Below are positions 1 to 15,000 of a stretch of 15,000 bases of DNA, one piece after another (position 1 is the stretch's first letter; every line of letters starts with the position of its first letter). Location: positions 3,642,295-3,657,294 of the forward strand of contig OZ026555.1 of NCBI GenBank assembly GCA_964020155.1, in the 5' to 3' direction. The stretch comes from Chondrilla cf. caribensis (taxonomy: Eukaryota; Porifera; Demospongiae; Chondrillida; Chondrillidae). A model generated the notes under the pieces. The model was given only the letters and a program-made list of their open reading frames with translations, had not been told where the DNA came from and ran no database searches. The position numbers and the translations under genes are program-made.

Positions 1-1574
1 AACCAGGTAAGTTTTGTGAAGGTATATATTATGTACATATGTACATGTATGTACAAACATATATTTTACATATGAATGATACTTTGCGGTAATGATCTAT
101 GTAGCTGGGGTTCCTGCATACATATGTGTCTACATGGTATACCTATGTACATACGCACATACAGTACAAATGAATGTGCAGGAAGCACTGTGGCATAAAT
201 TCACTAATATCTGTATATACGTACATACATAAGTATCATCATGTACTTATGCATGTACATATATGTATACGTAGTATGAATGTGTACATACAGTGACACA
301 CATGCCTACTGTGTGTACGTACGTACACATATTATGTATGTGCATAGGTAAGTGTTTTGCAATTGATTGTTCTCTTAGGGAACAAGTTAAAGTTGGCAAC
401 ATTCAACCTGCTAATTGTGGGAAGATGAGCTCTTTTGAGAAAATGATGATGGTCATAAAGGAAGGCGCTCCACCTGGTGTACAGGAGAGTACACCAATAG
501 CAGAACACACCGGGACATGTGGTGAACCAGTAGCCAAGAAGTCTTGGTTCAAATTTGTTTCTGAAGTTCCAGAGAGGAAGACGACCACTGCTGGGCCAGG
601 GGAAGATGCTAAGCAAAGTCTGACTCCCAATACTTGTCAAGATGCAACTAGATGCAAGGAGTACCGGGGTGACGAGATCAACCAGGGTGGTGAAATGTAT
701 CAGGGTGGTGAAATGTATCAGGGTGGTGAGATGAACCAGGGTGACGAGATGTACCAGGGTGGTGAGATGAACCAGGGTGGTGAGATGTACCAGGGTGGTG
801 AGATGTACCAGGGTGGTGAGATGAACCAGGGTGGTGAGATGTACCAGGGTGGTGAGATGTACCAGGGTGGTGAGATGAACCAGGGTGGTGAGATGAACCA
901 GGGTGGTGAGATGTGTTGGTGTGATGAGGTGCTACCGCCATCACAGTATCCAAGTGGTCAGCCCCCTCAACCTGTTGTTGGCAATGAAGAACCTTTGGAA
1001 GATAGAAGGGCCTACTGCTCAGCCCTTGAGGAGGTAAGTAGTGTGTCTACTGTACTTACCTAGGTATGTATTATATATGCATAGCATGAATATTTAGGTA
1101 CGTATGCATGTATGAATGTGCTCTGTGTATACATAAATGACACACAGTATATGTACGTATATCATGTACATAAGTAGGTTCTTGAACTTGGAGAAGGTTT
1201 AGATGACATGGAAAGTGACAATGATTCAGTCAACATCAATGTATCCCACCAGCACAGCCAGTCATCCGGATCATCTGAAACATCAAGTTCACCTCGGAGT
1301 CCAGGTTTGGGTTTCAATATAGACATGTACTTTATCCACATATGTACGTGCACATGCATACATACATACCTAATCCAAACTACAAATTATACCTAGCTTA
1401 CATCTGCAGTGCTCATGTACTACGTATGTCTCCCCTGACATCCAAATGTCCTCAAAACGTTAGGTTCATCTGCAATTTTGCATTAGGTTCATTTGCAACT
1501 TGGTCTATATGCACACATTCTGTACGTATCATGCAAAACTACTTCAACTTACGCTATGTATGTATATGTGTGTG

Positions 1575-1645
<71 letters not shown>

Positions 1646-2550
1646 CATTTTTTGTCAATAATGTGCATACAGAAGCTCTTAACATGGATCCAATTATCAA
1701 TGATATAGCCAAGGAAACTGTTCATGTGCTAAAAGCTCCTCAAGATGGAAAATTGGGCATAGAGGAAGAGCTTCCAGCCAAGACCAGCCAGCCATCCGTG
1801 GATGGAATCAGTACATGTAGGATAGGATCTGTTGTGGACAGCGAGCTCCAGATAACTCCGCCAATCACTCCAAATGTTAGTGAAATCACTCAGACAACTG
1901 AGCCTATTGTACAGACTGTGAACACTCAGACAACTCAGCCGACTGTACAGACTGTGGACACACAGACAACTCACCCGACTGTACAGACTGTGAACACACA
2001 GACAACTGAGCCGACTGTACAGACTGTGAACACTCAGACAACTCAGCCGATTGTACAGACTGTGGACACACAGACAACTCAGCCGACTGTACAGACTGTG
2101 GACACACAGACAACTCAGCCGACTGTACAGACTGTGGACACACAGACAACTCAGCCGACTGTACAGACTAGTGCTGTGAACACACAGACAACTCAGCCGA
2201 TTATACAGACTGTGGACACAAGTACGCAGACAACTCAGCCCGCTGTACAGACTGTGAACACAATGACACAGACGAATCACTCATCTGTACAGACTGTAAA
2301 TGCAATGACACAGGCAACTCACCCCTTCTCAGACTCCACAACACAGACTGTAAGTAACAGTGAAAATGCTACAGACTGGTCATGGTTGTATGGAAATATG
2401 ACAGACTATCTAAAATCAGTAAATTTGGAAGTTGTCTCAGTTCAAAATAGAAGGAAAATGGCTGCCAATCTCAGCAACTTATGCAAACAAGTGGAAAGTA
2501 CACAGAACAACCTCATCTGGTTGGAATTGGTGTCTAAACTGACAAACTGA
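1..2550 (+). CDS. Gene A (5'-partial): unrecognised low-complexity protein with QGGEM and TQT repeat arrays
   Basis: I reconstruct four exon pieces: 1-6 (end of an upstream exon), 379-1033, 1178-1304 and 1673-2550, with TGA at 2548-2550. Introns are GT..AG and phases agree (2, 0, 1), giving 554 visible codons. The gene starts outside the window. I do not recognise the product. In order it shows a Ser/Met-rich stretch (SSFEKMMMVIKEG), a 13-copy hexapeptide array (680-913), a short acidic/Ser-rich exon ending SSPRSPG, and an acidic linker (GIEEELPAKT). A TQT-rich array follows (1888-2349), then a last 60 or so residues of non-repetitive, probably helical sequence (from DWSWLYGNMTDYL to LVSKLTN). 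No signal peptide or membrane segment is visible, so an intracellular, largely disordered protein is inferred. The donor after 1304 (CCAG|gtttgg) is weak; 1343 (gtacgt) is an equally in-phase alternative. The long reading frame upstream of 1673 runs through a (GT)n tract and is intron. Confidence 0.7.
7..378 (+). other. Intron of gene A
   Basis: The donor is AACCAG|gtaagt at 7 and the acceptor is ttctcttag at 378. The 372 bases are AT-rich and dominated by words such as gtacatac, tacgta and acatatgt. A second gtaagt at about 348 follows a catag. It could mark a tiny alternative exon boundary, but nothing coding supports that. Confidence 0.65.
680..913 (+). repeat. In-frame 18-bp coding tandem repeat, 13 copies of [N/Y]QGGEM
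   Basis: Thirteen 18-bp units encode [N/Y]-Q-G-[G/D]-E-M. Degenerate half-copies flank them: YRGDEI at 662-679 and CWCDEV at 914-931. Units are nearly identical in DNA (GGTGGTGAGATG plus TACCAG or AACCAG). The order of first residues is N,Y,Y,N,Y,N,Y,Y,N,Y,Y,N,N, so a 54-bp N-Y-Y higher-order unit recurs. The 18-bp period keeps the frame, so copy number can change without breaking the gene. The unit matches no domain I know. Confidence 0.95.
1034..1177 (+). other. Intron of gene A
   Basis: A phase-0 intron with strong donor GAG|gtaagt and acceptor ataagtag|GTT. It is 144 bases, AT-rich, with tacgta/gtacat words and no other content. Confidence 0.7.
1305..1672 (+). other. Intron of gene A carrying a (GT)n microsatellite
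   Basis: A phase-1 intron. The acceptor gtgcatacag at 1672 is clear because the reading frame resumes as EALNMDPIIND. The donor is placed at 1305, but 1344 also fits the phase. A (GT)n tract of about 79 bases spans 1566-1644, with one early TGTTGT interruption, and ends about 28 bases before the acceptor. Confidence 0.65.
1888..2349 (+). repeat. In-frame 36/42-bp coding tandem repeat with TQT and VQT motifs
   Basis: Starting at TQTTEP, about eleven units follow the pattern TQTTQPTVQTV[D/N]. The first seven are 12 residues (36 bp). The next four are 14 residues (42 bp) through inserted SA, TS, TM or AM. Two decayed ends follow (TQATHPF and STTQTV). I count twelve TQT tripeptides and, in most units, a second [V/I]QT eight residues later. 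The protein is rich in Thr/Gln and lacks aromatic residues, as expected for a disordered region. TQ is also the minimal target of ATM/ATR-type kinases. Confidence 0.95.
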
Positions 2551-3211
2551 TAAATATTGGTTGTTTTTCCATGTTATCACCTTATTCTAGGTCCTACCAG
2601 GATTGTATTGTCTCTGTATACTGTACTATAGCATACAGCATGGTTCTGTATCATTGTGGAGATGTTATGGTGCTAACATTATATTATAATATCTATAACC
2701 GCATTCAGTTAACATTGATGTCTATACATAATATTTTATAGCTACCTGTATTTGTTACATGAGATGCTTTTAGCAGTGATAGTTACTATTCACGTATGGA
2801 GATAGATCTACAAACCATTTCTCCCATGTATTAGCTGCTGCAAGAGGAATCGCAAATATTAATACTGGCCCTTTCCCAGGCCCTATCATCATGGCATTGC
2901 ATGAATGTACAATGCTACCTTCAGAGGAACCTCTTCATAAAGGTCCAGCTAGACACACATTGGACCAGCCATTTTCATTTTGTCCAATGTACATAGCTAG
3001 TGCTATAGATAGGTTGCCCACTCTTCAGATGTAAAAGTGAATTATAGCACTGTGAAAATATTTTTGGGAGGCAATTTCTATTGTATCCGTTATTCAAGGT
3101 GTCCTCCAATGGAGCGCGAGGTGCCAACTGTATTCATACACATGTGATACACACGTGATTATTTAGTTTCATATCGGAAGTTGTAATGTTTCAGTTGCCT
3201 TAGCTTTGAAT
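2551..3211. other. Intergenic spacer between genes A and B
   Basis: These 661 bases lie between the stop of gene A and the ATG of gene B. They should hold the 3' UTR of gene A and the promoter and 5' UTR of gene B. No exact AATAAA is seen after gene A. No long frame, RNA gene or clear repeat is recognised here. Confidence 0.6.
3139..3181 (+). promoter_or_regulatory. Possible proximal promoter motifs of gene B
   Basis: Just upstream of the gene B start are a palindrome CACATGTG (3139-3146), an E-box CACGTG (3152-3157) and an ETS-like CGGAAGT (3175-3181). CATGTGAT and CACGTGAT form a near-direct repeat. These short motifs can occur by chance. Position is the main argument, and no TATA box is evident. 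Confidence 0.25.
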
Positions 3212-13754
<10,543 letters not shown>

Positions 13755-14220
13755 TTTGTTTACACACAATTACCACATGCCACTTTTTACTGCATGCAGT
13801 ACATATTGTGTATATTATTATTATTTTTGACATGTATTTTTGTGGTTTAATATTGAATTTTTTTCCTACATAATTATTTCATATTAATTTTGTCTACTAA
13901 AATTGATATTAATTGATCGAATTAATTAAATTTGTCTTGTCCATTTTATATATGTAAAATATATAAATATTATACTGCTACAGTATGTACTGTGTTTATT
14001 ATATATAATATAGCTGTATAACGTTATAACCTGTTACACTTTACATATACAATATACGTATACTGTATGTATGTATACGTACCATAATATTATGCTCTGT
14101 ATGTAGCTACGTACACTGTTTAATAATCTGTGGGGATAGGAATTCAACTATGGTCTCAATTTCATATAATATATATATATATACGTATGATGATGATGAT
14201 GATGATGAAATAATATATAC
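13755..14220. other. 3' flank of gene B: AT-rich with a possible poly(A) signal and simple repeats
   Basis: Very AT-rich sequence. ATTAAA at 13925-13930, followed by TTTGTCTTGTCC, is the best poly(A) signal candidate. Further on are (TA)n (about 14166-14182) and (GAT)n (about 14187-14207). No gene is recognised. Confidence 0.45.
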
Positions 14221-14253
14221 ATGTATGTATGTATGTATGTATGTATGTATGTA
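14221..14253. repeat. (GTAT)n microsatellite
   Basis: About eight consecutive GTAT units. It is one of several simple repeats in the gene B 3' flank. Confidence 0.9.
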
Positions 14254-14506
14254 TCAAAACTCAAATCTATCAGAGTATTCTGTCTATTGTGAATGGTGGA
14301 CAGTATTATTTTAAGTATTCCTGGGATATGAATGAAAGGTATTGGCCATTTTGTCCCGTAATTTATCCAGCCATGGTAAAGCTGTCAAACCTAGGCCTGT
14401 GGTTGGTTTGTCCTTCACTGAGAACCTTAGACAGTGCACTTTGTCAGAAGAAATGGAGGAGATGGCTATAAAAGGTTGTACAAGCCTGCATGTTTGATTC
14501 TATGTA

Positions 14507-14687
14507 CAGTGAAACCTCGCTAATCCGACACCTCTATAATCCAACATTCTCTCTAATCCGACCATTATATGAGGTAGTGTCACCATACGTACATAAGTAT
14601 GGTAAGAGGCACTCCATAATCCAACAACCTCCTAATCCAACATTATTCTCAGGTCCCATTGAGTGTCGGATTACAGGGGTTACACTG
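14507..14687. mobile_element. Pogo-like MITE, 181 bp, with subterminal TAATCC[G/A]AC repeats
   Basis: The left terminus is CAGTGAAACCTCGCTAATCC and the right, read inward, CAGTGTAACCCCTGTAATCC; both continue GACAC, and 21 of 25 bases agree. TA flanks it at 14505-14506 and 14688-14689. Inside the left terminus and along the body are direct copies of TAATCC[G/A]AC at 14521, 14537, 14554, 14617 and 14633, with an inverted copy at 14665-14673. The CAGTGAAACCTCG start is typical of pogo/Tigger-type elements. It is non-coding. Confidence 0.85.
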
Positions 14688-14689
14688 TA

Positions 14690-15000
14690 GTAAGGTTGTA
14701 TAGTAGGTGGTTACAAGATTGTAGAAGGGTTGCATGAGCCTGCAGTATGTAAGATTGTAGGAGTATGTTACAAAGTTGTACGCACCAGCTTTTATGACCC
14801 TGCAATGAACTCATATATATGAGGCAGCTACAAGTTTGTATGATACTGTAGTAAGATTGTACAAACTGTTATAAGCTTGTATAATTAAGTTTGCTTTGGG
14901 TGGCTACAATTGTATAGCCTTGAATAGCATGTAGCAAGGTTGTAGAAGGTGACTACAAGACTGCATGTAGGAGCTTGCATTATGGTTGCTAGATTCAACT
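14690..15000. repeat. Degenerate repeat field of AAG[A/G]TTGTA words
   Basis: Units such as AAGGTTGTA, AAGATTGTAGAAGG, AAAGTTGTA, AAGTTTGTA and AAGACTGCATGTAGG recur every 20-50 bases to the window edge. AAAGGTTGTACAAGCCTGCA also occurs at 14471-14490, left of the MITE, so the field predates the insertion. The unit is too diverged to set an exact period. Confidence 0.5.

Noticed and set aside
678..953. Reverse-strand frame rich in HHPGSS/HHPGTS repeats
   Set aside because: It is the shadow of the in-frame 18-bp coding repeat of gene A; no splice or start context supports it.
1729..2280. 183-codon reverse-strand frame with repeated SLYSRLSCL
   Set aside because: It is the shadow of the TQT coding array on the opposite strand; period and limits coincide with the array.
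2344..2356. gtaagt inside the last exon of gene A as a splice donor
   Set aside because: The frame continues for 66 protein-like codons to a stop, and no good acceptor is needed. It may still be a weak cryptic site.

Overview
This window looks like nuclear DNA of an animal, most likely a demosponge. Coding sequence is cut into short exons with GT..AG introns. Introns and spacers are AT-rich and crowded with TACGTA/GTACATAC-type words, long (GT)n/(CA)n tracts and small pogo-like MITEs. The main gene has an architecture I associate with large sponge families: a secreted parallel beta-helix ectodomain joined to a multi-pass membrane domain. The species is inferred from style and family only.

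Layout, all genes on the + strand. (1) 1-2550: the 3' part of gene A, with four exon pieces visible (554 codons). It encodes a low-complexity protein with two internal arrays: thirteen hexapeptides of the type [N/Y]QGGEM, and about eleven 12-14 residue units carrying TQT and VQT motifs. I do not recognise the gene. (2) 2551-3211: intergenic, with possible promoter motifs at its right end. (3) 3212-13754: gene B, reconstructed here as 18 exons whose splice phases all agree. It gives one 1,327-residue protein with a signal peptide, a right-handed beta-helix of polymorphic-outer-membrane-protein (Pmp) type, a linker domain, a Cys-rich stalk, about nine hydrophobic segments and an acidic cytoplasmic tail. 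Its introns hold several long microsatellites, two or three MITE-like elements and a long imperfect inverted repeat. (4) 13755-15000: AT-rich 3' flank with simple repeats, a clear 181-bp pogo-like MITE, and a degenerate AAGRTTGTA-type repeat field into which the MITE appears to have inserted.

The genes do not obviously work together. Gene B reads as a cell-surface receptor or adhesion-like membrane protein. Gene A reads as an intracellular, mostly disordered protein; its TQT array suggests a multivalent partner for the hub protein LC8 (inference). The most testable oddity is gene B exon 16. It is frame-neutral and sits between a (CA)n tract and a (GT)n tract that could pair in the transcript and loop the exon out.
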